DNA from: Elusimicrobiota bacterium
GTDB lineage: Bacteria; Elusimicrobiota; Elusimicrobia; UBA1565
NCBI GenBank assembly: GCA_016218495.1
Contig: JACRDU010000123.1
Span: forward strand, 1 to 56,860
DNA: 56,860 bases
Reading direction: 5' to 3'
Shown: positions 45,181-53,735 of the stretch, in pieces
Position numbering within the stretch: the first letter of the stretch is position 1
How the letters are laid out: each line of letters begins with the position of its first letter
Notes under the pieces: generated by a model
Told to the model about the DNA's origin: nothing
Databases searched by the model: none
What the model saw: only the letters and a program-made list of their open reading frames with translations
Translations under genes and position numbers: made by a program

Positions 45181-47051
45181 AGGTCTCTCGATTTGACGTG
45201 TTCGACGGCATCCGACTTGCATGCCGCGTAGCACAGCCCGCACTTGATGCAGCGCTCCCCGTCTATCACATGCGCCTGCTTGAGCTCCCCGGTGATGGCG
45301 TCCTGCGGGCAGGCCTTCTTGCAGAGCAGGCAGCCGACGCACTTCTCCGCCACGACGCGATACTCGATGAGCGGCTTGCAGACGCCCGCCCGGCAGCGCT
45401 TTTCGCTGATGTGCTCCTCATACTCGTCCCGGAAGTAGCGCAGGGTGCTCAGGACGGGATTCCCGGCCGTCTGGCCCAGGCCGCACAGGGAGGCGTCCTT
45501 GACGCAATGGGCGAGGTCCTCCATCAACGGCAGGTGGCCGGGCTTCCCGCGCCCCTCGCAGATATCGTCGAGGATCTCCCACAGGCGCTGCGTCCCCTCG
45601 CGGCAGGTCAGGCATTTGCCGCAGGACTCGTTGCGCAGGAAGCTCATGAAGTACCGCGCCACGTCGACCATGCAGGTCCTGTCATCCATGACGATCATGC
45701 CGCCGGAGCCCATGATGGTGCCGAGCTTGGAAAGGCTCTCGTAATCGATGGCCTGGTCGAGGTGCTCCGCCGGCACGCAGCCCCCCGACGGACCTCCGGT
45801 CTGGACGGCCTTGAACGGGCGGTCGTCCTGGATCCCCCCTCCGATGTCGTAGATGATCTCCCGGAAGGTCGAGCCCATGGCGACCTCGACCAGGCCGGTG
45901 TTGCGCACCTTTCCCACGAGGGAGAAGATCTTCGTTCCCTTGGAGTTGCGTGTCCCGAAGTGCGAGTACCAGCTCCCGCCCCGGGTGAGGATCAGCGGGA
46001 TGTTGGCCAGGGTCTCCACGTTGTTGATGTTGGTCGGCTTGTTGTAGAGGCCCTTCGTGGCGGGGAACGGCGGCCGCTGGCGCGGCTCGCCGCGGCGCCC
46101 CTCGATGGAGGCGATGAGCGCGGTCTCCTCGCCGCAGACGAAGGCGCCGGCTCCGCGCTCGACATGGACGTCGAAGCTGAAGCCGGTGCCGAGGATGTCC
46201 TTCCCCAACAGCCCCGCCTCATAGGCCTGGGCGATGGCCAGCTTGATGTGCTCGACGGCGATCGGATACTCGTTGCGGATGTAGACATAGCCTTCATCGG
46301 CTCCGATGGCGTATGCGCCGATGATCAAACCCTCGAGCACGCTGTGCGGATTCGACTCCATCACCGAGCGGTCCATATAGGCGCCCGGGTCCCCCTCGTC
46401 GGCGTTGCAGATGATGAACTTGGAGGACCCTTTGGCCTTGCGGCAGAACTCCCACTTGAAGCCGGTGGGGAATCCCGCCCCTCCCCGGCCGCGCAGGCCG
46501 GAGTTCTTCACCTCGAGGATGACGTCCTCGGGCTCCATGCGGGTGAGGGCCTTGATCAGCCCCTCGTAGCCGTCGATGGCGAAGTAGGACCCGATATCGC
46601 GCGGGTCGAGGCGCTTGTTGTAGTCCATGATGAGCCGCAGTTGCCGCTTGTAGAACGGGATCTGGCTCTCCAGCTGGCACTTCTGCCCCGTCTTCGGGTC
46701 CCTATAGACGAGGCGGTCGATGACGTTGTTCTTGAGCGCCGTCTCCTCGATGATCTCCGGGACGTCCGAGGGCTTCACCTTCAGGTAGCAGATGCGGTGC
46801 GGCACGAAGACGACGAGCGGGCCCTTCGCGCAGAACCCGTGACAGCCGGAGAGGCGGACCAGGACCTTCTCCTGCAGGCCCCGCCGCGCCACCTCGGCCT
46901 GGAACGCCTCCAGGAGGGCTCGGCCGTCCGAGGCGGAACAGCTGGTGCACCCGATGCTGATGCGTGCCTCGTAGGCGTTGCGCTGCGCGGACGCCTCTTT
47001 GCGCGCCCGGTCGTAGTCCGCCACCGATCGCAGCTTCTTCGATTTTGCCAT
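45168..47051 (-). CDS. HoxF/NuoF/HydB-like NAD(P)H diaphorase flavoprotein
   Basis: 627 aa. N-terminal thioredoxin-like [2Fe-2S] domain (CTSCSASDGRALL, LSGCHGFCAKGP), the FMN and NADH domain GLRGRGGAGFPTGFKWEF and CNADEGDPGAYMDRS, the NuoF-type [4Fe-4S] site SCGKCLTCREGTQRLW, and a C-terminal 2x[4Fe-4S] ferredoxin domain (CVGCLLCKKACP, CIKCGLCYAACK). This architecture matches HydB/HndC-type subunits of bifurcating enzymes. It oxidises NAD(P)H and splits or passes electrons to iron-sulfur partners. A hydrogenase catalytic subunit is not nearby. Confidence 0.93.
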   Translation of the reverse strand: MAKSKKLRSVADYDRARKEASAQRNAYEARISIGCTSCSASDGRALLEAFQAEVARRGLQEKVLVRLSGCHGFCAKGPLVVFVPHRICYLKVKPSDVPEIIEETALKNNVIDRLVYRDPKTGQKCQLESQIPFYKRQLRLIMDYNKRLDPRDIGSYFAIDGYEGLIKALTRMEPEDVILEVKNSGLRGRGGAGFPTGFKWEFCRKAKGSSKFIICNADEGDPGAYMDRSVMESNPHSVLEGLIIGAYAIGADEGYVYIRNEYPIAVEHIKLAIAQAYEAGLLGKDILGTGFSFDVHVERGAGAFVCGEETALIASIEGRRGEPRQRPPFPATKGLYNKPTNINNVETLANIPLILTRGGSWYSHFGTRNSKGTKIFSLVGKVRNTGLVEVAMGSTFREIIYDIGGGIQDDRPFKAVQTGGPSGGCVPAEHLDQAIDYESLSKLGTIMGSGGMIVMDDRTCMVDVARYFMSFLRNESCGKCLTCREGTQRLWEILDDICEGRGKPGHLPLMEDLAHCVKDASLCGLGQTAGNPVLSTLRYFRDEYEEHISEKRCRAGVCKPLIEYRVVAEKCVGCLLCKKACPQDAITGELKQAHVIDGERCIKCGLCYAACKSDAVEHVKSRDLCHA

Positions 47052-47055
47052 CGCC

Positions 47056-47460
47056 CTATCCTTTATAGAAAGTCGAGTAGGCGCCGTAGAATGCCCGCAG
47101 CTCCGCCTCGGGGTCTTCGAACTCGACGCAGTGCTTCTTGCAGCCCCGACGTGCGCAAATCTGGACGATTCCGCCTTCCTGGAGCGCCAGGGGGATCATC
47201 GGGGCCTTGCACTTCTCGCAGCTCCGGCTCCCCCGCATCTCCTTCTTGCAGTGCGGACAGGACAGGCGGGCGATGGCGCCTTTTTTCAATTCGATCTCCG
47301 AATTGATGCGATAGCTGCCGTAATTGCTGCTCAGATTGAGGATCCCCGTCTTCGTCCCATACTTGGCGACGACCCTTATGGAAGGGCGGCCGTCGATCTG
47401 CATCTGCTCGTCCATCAGGCTCTCGCTGCAGCGCCCGCACTTCACCCGCACCCGGATCAT
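47056..47460 (-). CDS. Zinc-ribbon protein in the diaphorase operon
   Basis: 134 aa. Four Cys pairs: KCGRCSES, SCPHCKKEM, SCEKCKAP and CARRGCKKHC, suggesting zinc or iron-sulfur sites, with a beta-rich middle (ILNLSSNYGSYRINSEIEL). The ATG at 47458-47460 overlaps the HoxE-like stop. It sits between the HoxE- and HoxF-like genes. Role unknown; an assembly or structural subunit is plausible. Confidence 0.7.
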   Translation of the reverse strand: MIRVRVKCGRCSESLMDEQMQIDGRPSIRVVAKYGTKTGILNLSSNYGSYRINSEIELKKGAIARLSCPHCKKEMRGSRSCEKCKAPMIPLALQEGGIVQICARRGCKKHCVEFEDPEAELRAFYGAYSTFYKG

Positions 47461-47999
47461 CCCGCCCTCCCGTCGCCGTTGGCGGAGCCGTCCTTCTTGA
47501 CCAGCCCGCCCAGCTCCTTCAGAGTCACCTGCCCGTGATAACGGCCTTCCTTCACGACCACCGGGCCGATGGCGCAGCAGCCGAGGCAATTGACGGTCTC
47601 GAGCGTGAACTCGCCGTCGGCGGAGGTCTCGCCCGGCTTGACGCCGAGCTTCTTGCCTAGCTCCTCGGCGACCTGGGCGCTGCCGCGCACATGGCAGGCG
47701 GTGCCCAGGCAGACCGACAGGAGCTGCCGGCCGCGCGGCTTGAAACGGAACAGCTTGTAGAACGTGGCCACGCCGTAGACATCCACCAGCGGGCGGCCCG
47801 TCCGTTCTGATACGACCTTGAGCGCGGCTTCCGGCAGATAGCCGAAGGCCTCCTGGATGTCCTGGAGGAGGCTGATCATATGGAGGCGCTTCTTCAAGTG
47901 GCGGTCGACGATGGCCGCCGCCTTTTCCTCATCAGGCAGGCGTGCGCATGCCGATACTTCCGGGGGCGTCTTCTCAACGGCGGCTGGTTTCCGAGTCAC
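47457..47999 (-). CDS. HoxE/NuoE-like [2Fe-2S] subunit
   Basis: 180 aa with a GTG start preceded by GGAGAGG; a TTG at 48050 would give 17 more residues. Typical 24 kDa-subunit domain: helical part (ISLLQDIQEAFGYLPEAAL), GVATFYKLFRFKPRG, then the four-Cys [2Fe-2S] site CLGTACHVRGS and NCLGCCAIGPVV. It is the first gene of the five-gene electron-transfer operon, which reads toward lower coordinates. Confidence 0.92.
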   Translation of the reverse strand: MTRKPAAVEKTPPEVSACARLPDEEKAAAIVDRHLKKRLHMISLLQDIQEAFGYLPEAALKVVSERTGRPLVDVYGVATFYKLFRFKPRGRQLLSVCLGTACHVRGSAQVAEELGKKLGVKPGETSADGEFTLETVNCLGCCAIGPVVVKEGRYHGQVTLKELGGLVKKDGSANGDGRAG

Positions 48000-48120
48000 G
48001 GGGCCTCTCCGGGAGCGAAGGAACGCTAGGGGTCCCTTGAGGCGTAGCAACGCAGTTGCCGCCTACGGACATCGGCGTCGTGATTGTTTTCGGGGCCCGG
48101 AACGACGGCCAGCCGGCCGG

Positions 48121-49326
48121 CTAGTAGATGCGGCGCAGCAGCGCCGCGGACTCCATGTGGTCGGTGTGCGGGAAGAGGTCTACCCCTTCCACGGCGTGGA
48201 TGTCGTAGAGGTCGGAGAGCCGCCGCAGGTCCTCGACCATGGCCTTGGGGTTGCAGGACACGTAGATGACCCACAACGGCGCCATGTCCTTGAGCGCCTT
48301 GGCCGCCGACGGGTGCAGGCCCGAGCGCGGCGGGTCGGTGATGACGCAGTCCACGTCGATCTTCTGCGCGGCCAGGCCGGGCAGGATGTCCTCGACCTTG
48401 GCGGCCATGAAGTCGCAGTTCGTCACCGTGTTGGCCGCCGCGTTGTGGCGCGCGTCCTCGATGGCCGACTCGACGAGCTCGACGCCCATCACCCGCTCGC
48501 AGAGGTCGGCCACCGACAAGGTGATGCCGCCGCCGCCGCAGTAGAGGTCGAGCAGGGTCTTGGGCTTGATGGGGCCCACCCAGGAGCGGATGAGGCCGTA
48601 GAGGACCTCGGCCCCCTTGGTGTTGGTCTGGCAGAAGGAGTAGGGGGACACACGGAAGGAGCGCCCGAGCAGCTTCTCGGTGATGGTGCCCGGGCCGTAG
48701 AGGACCTCCACGCCCTTGGAGACGGCGACGTCCGAGGCCTCGGCGTGCACGCCGCGCAGGACCGTCGTCGCCGGACAGGCGGACCGCACGGCCTGCAGGA
48801 AGGAGTCCTTGGGGAACTTCCCCTCGGTCGTCAGGATGTTGACGAGCCGTTCCCCGGTGTTCTTGCCCTCGCGCACCAGCAGGTGGCGCAGGAACCCCGT
48901 GTGCTTGTGCAGGTTGTAGGGCTCGAGCCCCTCGCGGCGCGCCCAGGCGTGGACGGCGGCGATGAGCTTGGGGACCTCCGGGGACATCAGGTGGCACTCC
49001 TCGAGGTTCATCACCTTGTCCCAGCGGTTGCGGACCTTCAAGCCCAGCAGCATCGGGTCCTCCCCGGCCGCCGGCGCGGGGAAGACGTCCTGGAAGGAGA
49101 ACTCCATCTTGTTGCGGTAGTACCAGGGCTCCGGGGACGCGTGGAAGGCTTTAGGCCCGGCGTGGGAGATGCGCTTGAGGAGCTCGCAGAGGCGCTCGCG
49201 CTTGAGGGCGACCTGGTCCTCGTAGGACATGTCCTGCAGACGGCAGCCGCCGCAGACGCCGAAGTGGCGGCAGCGCGGGGTCACCGCTGATTCAGTTGGC
49301 GAATTTGAAGAAGCAGACGTCGCCAT
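48121..49326 (-). CDS. 23S rRNA/tRNA uracil-5-methyltransferase (RumA/TrmA family)
   Basis: 401 aa. N-terminal [4Fe-4S] ligands CRHFGVCGGCRLQDMSY with a further Cys in LEECHLM, the SAM motif LLDLYCGGGGITLSVA, VITDPPRSGLHP, and VSCNPKAMVEDL with catalytic C358. It methylates a specific uridine at C5; the iron-sulfur site favours an RlmD/RlmC-type rRNA enzyme. The TRAM domain seen in RlmD is missing. It overlaps ychF by 35 bases. The 121 bases upstream of the HoxE GTG up to here show no clear signal. Confidence 0.9.
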   Translation of the reverse strand: MATSASSNSPTESAVTPRCRHFGVCGGCRLQDMSYEDQVALKRERLCELLKRISHAGPKAFHASPEPWYYRNKMEFSFQDVFPAPAAGEDPMLLGLKVRNRWDKVMNLEECHLMSPEVPKLIAAVHAWARREGLEPYNLHKHTGFLRHLLVREGKNTGERLVNILTTEGKFPKDSFLQAVRSACPATTVLRGVHAEASDVAVSKGVEVLYGPGTITEKLLGRSFRVSPYSFCQTNTKGAEVLYGLIRSWVGPIKPKTLLDLYCGGGGITLSVADLCERVMGVELVESAIEDARHNAAANTVTNCDFMAAKVEDILPGLAAQKIDVDCVITDPPRSGLHPSAAKALKDMAPLWVIYVSCNPKAMVEDLRRLSDLYDIHAVEGVDLFPHTDHMESAALLRRIY

Positions 49327-50362
49327 CGCGCATCACGTACTCTTTGCCTTCCGACCTGATGAGGCCCTTCTCGCGCAAAGCCGCCTCGCCGCCGTGCTTG
49401 TCGAGGTCGGCGTAGGAATAGACGTCGGCCCGGATGAAGCCCTTCTCGAAATCGGTGTGGATGACCCCGGCGGCCTGGGGGCCCTTCCAGCCCTTGCGCA
49501 CCGTCCAGGCGCGGACCTCGTCGGGGCCGCCGGTGAAGAAGCTCTGCAGGCCCAGGAGGTCGTAGGCGGCACGGATGACCCGCTCGAGGCCGGTCTTGTC
49601 GACTCCCAGGTCGGCCAGGAAGGCAGGACGGTCTTCCTCGGGGAGCTGCAGAATCTCCGCCTCGATCTTTCCGCACAGGGCGATGGCCTTCCCGCCTCGG
49701 TCCTTGACCGCCTTCTCGAACGAGGCCAGCACGGCCGGGTCGGGCTTCTCGTCCGTGTTGCCGCCGTAGAGGACGGGCTTGGAGGTGAGCAGGCCGAAGT
49801 CCTTGACCTCCTTCTCCGGGAGCCCGAGCACCCGCGCCGGCCTGCCCTCGCCCAGGCACTTCTTGAGCGCCTCGAGCACCTCGAGCTGCTTGCGGGCCTC
49901 CTTGTCGCCCGTGCGCGCCTTGCCGTTGACCTTGTCCCACTGCTTCTCGACGCTGGAGAGGTCGGCCAGGGCCAGTTCGGTCTCGATGATGTCGATGTCG
50001 CGGCCAGGGTCCACCTCGCCCAGGGTGTGGACCACGTCGGGGTCCTTGAAGAGGCGCACCAGGTGCAGCACGGCGTCGACCTCGCGGATATGGGAGAGGA
50101 ACTTGTTGCCGAGGCCCTCCCCCGAGGACGCCCCCTTGACCAGCCCGGCGATGTCCACGAAGCGCACGGCGGCGGGGGTGGTCTTCTTCGGGGCGAAGAT
50201 GGCGCTCAGGCGCTTGAGGCGGTCGTCGGGGACGAGGACCACGCCCACGTTGGGCTCGATGGTCGTGAAGGGGTAGTTGGAGGAGGCGGCGTGCCCGGAG
50301 GTCAACGCGTTGAAGAGCGTTGACTTGCCGACATTGGGAAGCCCGACGATCCCTATCTCCAT
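49292..50362 (-). CDS. ychF: Redox- and ribosome-associated ATPase YchF
   Basis: 356 aa Obg-family P-loop protein. G1 GLPNVGKSTLFNAL, G3 VDIAGLVKGAS, the LLTSKPVLYGGNTDE region in the NxxE place of NKxD that makes YchF prefer ATP, and a C-terminal TGS-type domain (VRAWTVRKGWKGPQAAGVIHTDFEKGFIRA). It binds ribosomes and affects oxidative-stress response. Its 3' end overlaps the methyltransferase gene by 35 bases. Confidence 0.96.
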   Translation of the reverse strand: MEIGIVGLPNVGKSTLFNALTSGHAASSNYPFTTIEPNVGVVLVPDDRLKRLSAIFAPKKTTPAAVRFVDIAGLVKGASSGEGLGNKFLSHIREVDAVLHLVRLFKDPDVVHTLGEVDPGRDIDIIETELALADLSSVEKQWDKVNGKARTGDKEARKQLEVLEALKKCLGEGRPARVLGLPEKEVKDFGLLTSKPVLYGGNTDEKPDPAVLASFEKAVKDRGGKAIALCGKIEAEILQLPEEDRPAFLADLGVDKTGLERVIRAAYDLLGLQSFFTGGPDEVRAWTVRKGWKGPQAAGVIHTDFEKGFIRADVYSYADLDKHGGEAALREKGLIRSEGKEYVMRDGDVCFFKFAN

Positions 50363-50398
50363 GGCTCGGCGCCGCTGGAGTCTAGCAAATGGGGGGGC

Positions 50399-50767
50399 TC
50401 AGCGCTCGGTCGGATGCCCGGCCTCGGTCCAGCCGCGCCAGCCGCCGTCGAGCGACCACACCCTGGCATAGCCCATCTTCCGGAGGGCGTCGGCCGCGAG
50501 CGCGGAGCGGAAACCCCCGCCGCAATAGAGCACCAATTCGGCCCCCGCGTCCGGGCACTTCGCCTCGATGTCGCGCTCGATGACCCCCTTGCCGATGTGG
50601 ACGGCTCCCGGCAGGCGTCCGGCGGCCCACTCCGCGTCCTCGCGCACGTCCACGAGGACCGGCTTCCAGCCTTTGGCCACGCGCTCCCTGTACTCCGGGA
50701 TGGTCAGCTCCTTGACGCGGGTCTTGGCGTCCTCGACGGCCTTCAGGAACGCTGGGGAGTGTTTCAT
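50399..50767 (-). CDS. Rhodanese-like sulfurtransferase
   Basis: 122 aa, one rhodanese domain: VLVDVREDAEWAAGRLPGAVHI and the active-site loop LYCGGGFRSALAA with C82. It could carry sulfane sulfur to acceptors such as thiouridine or iron-sulfur pathways; the C-terminal GWRGWTEAGHPTE is standard. No signal peptide. It is 37 bases upstream of ychF on the same strand. Confidence 0.9.
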   Translation of the reverse strand: MKHSPAFLKAVEDAKTRVKELTIPEYRERVAKGWKPVLVDVREDAEWAAGRLPGAVHIGKGVIERDIEAKCPDAGAELVLYCGGGFRSALAADALRKMGYARVWSLDGGWRGWTEAGHPTER

Positions 50768-50821
50768 TTTCCGATGTTAGCAGATTGACAGGACCCGCCC
50801 CGAGCCCTACACTCGGAGGGC

Positions 50822-51520
50822 GTGTACCGCCAGCTCGACCCCCAGCGCATCATCGCGACCGCCGAGCAGCTCTGCGCCCGCGTGGACGAGCGCTTCCCGG
50901 GCTCCAGCCTGTCCAAGCTCTGCCGCGAGCTCGTCGAAGTCTCCAGGCAGACCCGGGAGAGGGCTCTGGAGATCTCCCGCCCGCACTGGCCGCTGCGCCT
51001 GGGGGTCGGGGCCTTCGTGCTGGCGATGCTGGGCGCCCTGGCCGTCCTGCTGCGCGACCTGCGCCTGGAGTGGCGGCTGCACGACGTCGCCTCCCTCGTG
51101 CAGTTCATCGAGGCCGGCACCAACGAGCTCGTGCTCATCGGCGCCGCGGCGTTCTTCCTGATGAGCACCGAGCGCCGCCTCAAGCGCGCCCGCGCGCTCA
51201 AGGCCCTGCACGAGCTGCGCTCGCTGGCGCACATCGTGGACATGCACCAGCTGACCAAGGACCCGGACCGCATCGCACGGCAGGGGGCCGACACCGCTTC
51301 TTCCCCCAAGCGCGCCCTGTCCCCCTTCGAGCTCTCGCGCTACCTGGACTACTGCTCGGAGACGCTGGCCGTCATCGGGAAGGTCGCGGCGGTCTACGCG
51401 CAGACCTTCGACGACGAGGCCGCCCTGGCGGCGGTCGACGAGATCGAGGACCTCACCACGGGCCTGTCGCGCAAGATCTGGCAGAAGCTGATGGTCCTCG
51501 ACGCCGCGCCGCCGCGCTGA
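50822..51520 (+). CDS. Two-span membrane protein with helical tail
   Basis: 232 aa, GTG start. Helical N-terminus, span 1 about residues 61-80 (GVGAFVLAMLGALAVLLRD) and a second one about 98-114 (LVLIGAAAFFLMST), then a basic helical region (RRLKRARALKALHELRSLAHIVDMHQLTKDP) and another acidic helical stretch. No family recognised. Shares a 54-base divergent spacer with the rhodanese gene and converges with the next minus-strand gene. Confidence 0.6.
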   Translation: MYRQLDPQRIIATAEQLCARVDERFPGSSLSKLCRELVEVSRQTRERALEISRPHWPLRLGVGAFVLAMLGALAVLLRDLRLEWRLHDVASLVQFIEAGTNELVLIGAAAFFLMSTERRLKRARALKALHELRSLAHIVDMHQLTKDPDRIARQGADTASSPKRALSPFELSRYLDYCSETLAVIGKVAAVYAQTFDDEAALAAVDEIEDLTTGLSRKIWQKLMVLDAAPPR

Positions 51521-51524
51521 AGGC

Positions 51525-53585
51525 TTATTTGGCCTTTCCCGCCAAGGCCTTCAGGTGGTCGTGGCTGTGGCAGAGGTCGATCATCGCGTAGGTCGAGGCG
51601 CGCGAGGCCTCGGTGAGAACGAACATCGAGTCCGCGCCCGTGCCCTGCAGCGAGTTGACCGCCGAGAGCGCCTGGCCCGAGGCGCGCGTGGCGTTGCCCA
51701 TGCTCCGGTCGAGCGCGTCCCGCTCGGTGCTGTCGGGATAGCCCAGGCGCCGTTCCCCCACCTTCCTGGCCAGGCCTTGGACGTCGCCGTAGCCCTTCTC
51801 CGTGGACTTCTGGAGGTCGCCCTGGGCCTGCGTGCCGATCGAGACGCTGTCGGTCACCTGGTCGGGCAGGACGCTGGAGACCCTGCCGAGGTCGTCCTTG
51901 ATCCGTCCCGCCACGGAGGCCAGGCGCGCGGCCCCCTTGGGGTCGGGCACCTTGAGCGCGTCGATGGCCGGGCCGAACTCGGGGTCCACCAAACGGATTC
52001 CGGAGGCGGATTCCTTGCTGACGTTGCTGGCGCGGCGCGCGGCCCCCTCCAAGAGGTCCTGCCCCTTCGTCGCCACGCCGTGGAGGTCCAGAGTCGTCTC
52101 CTCCTCGGTGTAGTAGCCCCTCTGCCCGTCCACCACCACCATGCGGCCCTTGTAGCCGGGATGGTTGAACGGATTCCAGGCATGGAAGACGTTCTCCTTG
52201 AGGATGGGCCGGAAGTCGCACTTATCCGGGATGGACATGATGCTGACCGCGCCCGCGGCCATGTCCGCCGCCGAGGAATCCACCCGCGCCTTCAGGGAGT
52301 CCTTCCCCCCGTTGATCATGGCCCGGGAGTTGGCCAGCGCCTCCTTGGCGGCCGGGGACGCCTTGAAGACCCCTTGCTCGATGGCGAGCTGCCGGTCGAG
52401 GGAGCCCAGAATCGCCGAAGCGGCGATGAGGCGCCCCTCCAAGAAGAGCGCGTTGCTCTTCTCGCGCTTGGCCAGCGGCAGCACGACGGAACCCCGGTAA
52501 GACTGCGCCGTTTCGAGGTGCTTGGCGGCCTGGTCGGTGAGCTCTTTCTTCGAGGCGACCGTCGTCGCCTTCGCGGACGACTCGGACGCCCCTTCGCCGC
52601 CCGAGAGGGCCAGCGCCCCCCTCCCTGAGCCTACGCCGCCGGCGAAGGCCGGCGCCCCGCCGCCGGCCGAGGCCATGCGCTCGGACCCGCCGCCCGCCAT
52701 CGCCGATTCCGCGCTCGTCCCCCCTCCCGACGCAGGGCGGGAGAACGTCGCCGACCCGTCGCTGAAGCCCGGTCCGCCCGCCCCTAACGGCAGCCCCGCC
52801 GTCCCGCCGCCCGCGATGCCTCCGGTGGCCCGGCGCGCCGAAGCCGCGGACGCGGCGGGGCCGTTCCCTCCGGCGGTCTGGCTGCGCGCGAAGGGCCTCG
52901 AGCCCGCCACCGCCTGACGGCCGCCTCCCGCCGCGGCGGACGCGAGCGGACCGCCTTCGCCGAGCTCGGAGGCGGGCGCGACCCGGCCGTCGAGGACGGG
53001 GGCAGAGCCCCCGGAGCCCGCCGGAGCGGCCGCCGACGCCGCGCCGCCGGCCGCGGCGCTGAAATCCGAGTTGCTGAGGCCCCCCGGAGCCCCGAAGCCG
53101 CCCTGGCCCGCGGCGGCCAGCTTGGTGGAATCGACGGCCATGCCCGGGACATGGCCCCGGCCGGAGGACTCGACGGGGATGGCCTTGCGCTTCGCCGCCG
53201 CCTCCCCAGCCGCCTTCTCGTCCTCCGCCTTCTGAGCGGCCGCGATCTCCGCCATCGTCCCGGTCACCGTCCCGTCGGCCGAAGCGCTAGCCGAGCTCCC
53301 CGCGTCCTTGAGCACCTCCGGCAGGGCTCCGGCGGACGCCTTCCCCTTGAGCTTGGCGACCCCGAGGTTCGACCCGGCGACCGCCGCCGCGGGTTTCGCG
53401 GCCCCCGCGGAATGGGCCGCAAAACCGCCGCCCGAGGCTTCCTCGTCCCGGGGCGCGTTGCGGCCTGCCACGAACCAGACCGTCAGGACCAGCGCTCCCA
53501 TCGCGCCCAGCGCCCCGAACATGGCCACCGGGTCGTTGAGCAAGCGGTCGAGAGAGAATCCTTTTGGCTTCTGGAGGGTTTGCAT
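51525..53585 (-). CDS. Large Gly/Ala/Ser-rich membrane-anchored protein
   Basis: 686 aa, function unknown. One N-terminal span (MFGALGAMGALVLTVWFVAG) after a 22-residue cytoplasmic part. Residues about 55-330 are low-complexity (GGGGSA-type and Ala-rich). The C-terminal 330 residues look folded: helical (LTDQAAKHLETAQSYRGS), with DKCDFRPILKENVFHAWNP and GYKGRMVVVDGQRGYYTEEE, then coiled-coil-like stretches. SD AGAGGTGG before the ATG. Separated by 150 bases from the endonuclease gene on the other strand. Confidence 0.55.
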   Translation of the reverse strand: MQTLQKPKGFSLDRLLNDPVAMFGALGAMGALVLTVWFVAGRNAPRDEEASGGGFAAHSAGAAKPAAAVAGSNLGVAKLKGKASAGALPEVLKDAGSSASASADGTVTGTMAEIAAAQKAEDEKAAGEAAAKRKAIPVESSGRGHVPGMAVDSTKLAAAGQGGFGAPGGLSNSDFSAAAGGAASAAAPAGSGGSAPVLDGRVAPASELGEGGPLASAAAGGGRQAVAGSRPFARSQTAGGNGPAASAASARRATGGIAGGGTAGLPLGAGGPGFSDGSATFSRPASGGGTSAESAMAGGGSERMASAGGGAPAFAGGVGSGRGALALSGGEGASESSAKATTVASKKELTDQAAKHLETAQSYRGSVVLPLAKREKSNALFLEGRLIAASAILGSLDRQLAIEQGVFKASPAAKEALANSRAMINGGKDSLKARVDSSAADMAAGAVSIMSIPDKCDFRPILKENVFHAWNPFNHPGYKGRMVVVDGQRGYYTEEETTLDLHGVATKGQDLLEGAARRASNVSKESASGIRLVDPEFGPAIDALKVPDPKGAARLASVAGRIKDDLGRVSSVLPDQVTDSVSIGTQAQGDLQKSTEKGYGDVQGLARKVGERRLGYPDSTERDALDRSMGNATRASGQALSAVNSLQGTGADSMFVLTEASRASTYAMIDLCHSHDHLKALAGKAK

Positions 53586-53637
53586 GGCAGTCCACCTCTG
53601 AGGTTAGCGTAGCAGGCGGGGGCGGGGAGCGCCATAG

Positions 53638-53659
53638 CCCCTTACCTCCCCCTTACCTC
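53638..53659. repeat. Tandem 11-base repeat in a divergent spacer
   Basis: CCCCTTACCTC occurs twice in direct tandem (53638-53648 and 53649-53659), and CCCCTTAC again at 53688-53695. The spacer separates the large Gly-rich protein gene from the endonuclease gene. Direct repeats like this can be binding sites of a regulator; no factor is assigned. Confidence 0.45.
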
Positions 53660-53735
53660 TTATAGGTCCAATGGCCCCGCGATTATTCCCCTTACGGCCC
53701 AGGCGACCCTTCCGGGAATCGGGCATCCTAAAAAC

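Noticed and set aside
45168-47999. [FeFe] or [NiFe] hydrogenase complex
   Set aside because: The diaphorase subunits resemble those of hydrogenases, but no H-cluster or NiFe large subunit is encoded in or next to the operon.
51517-51554. Hairpin CTGAAGGC/GCCTTCAG at a convergent gene junction
   Set aside because: 22-base loop, partly inside the coding sequence, no T tract; too weak to call a terminator.
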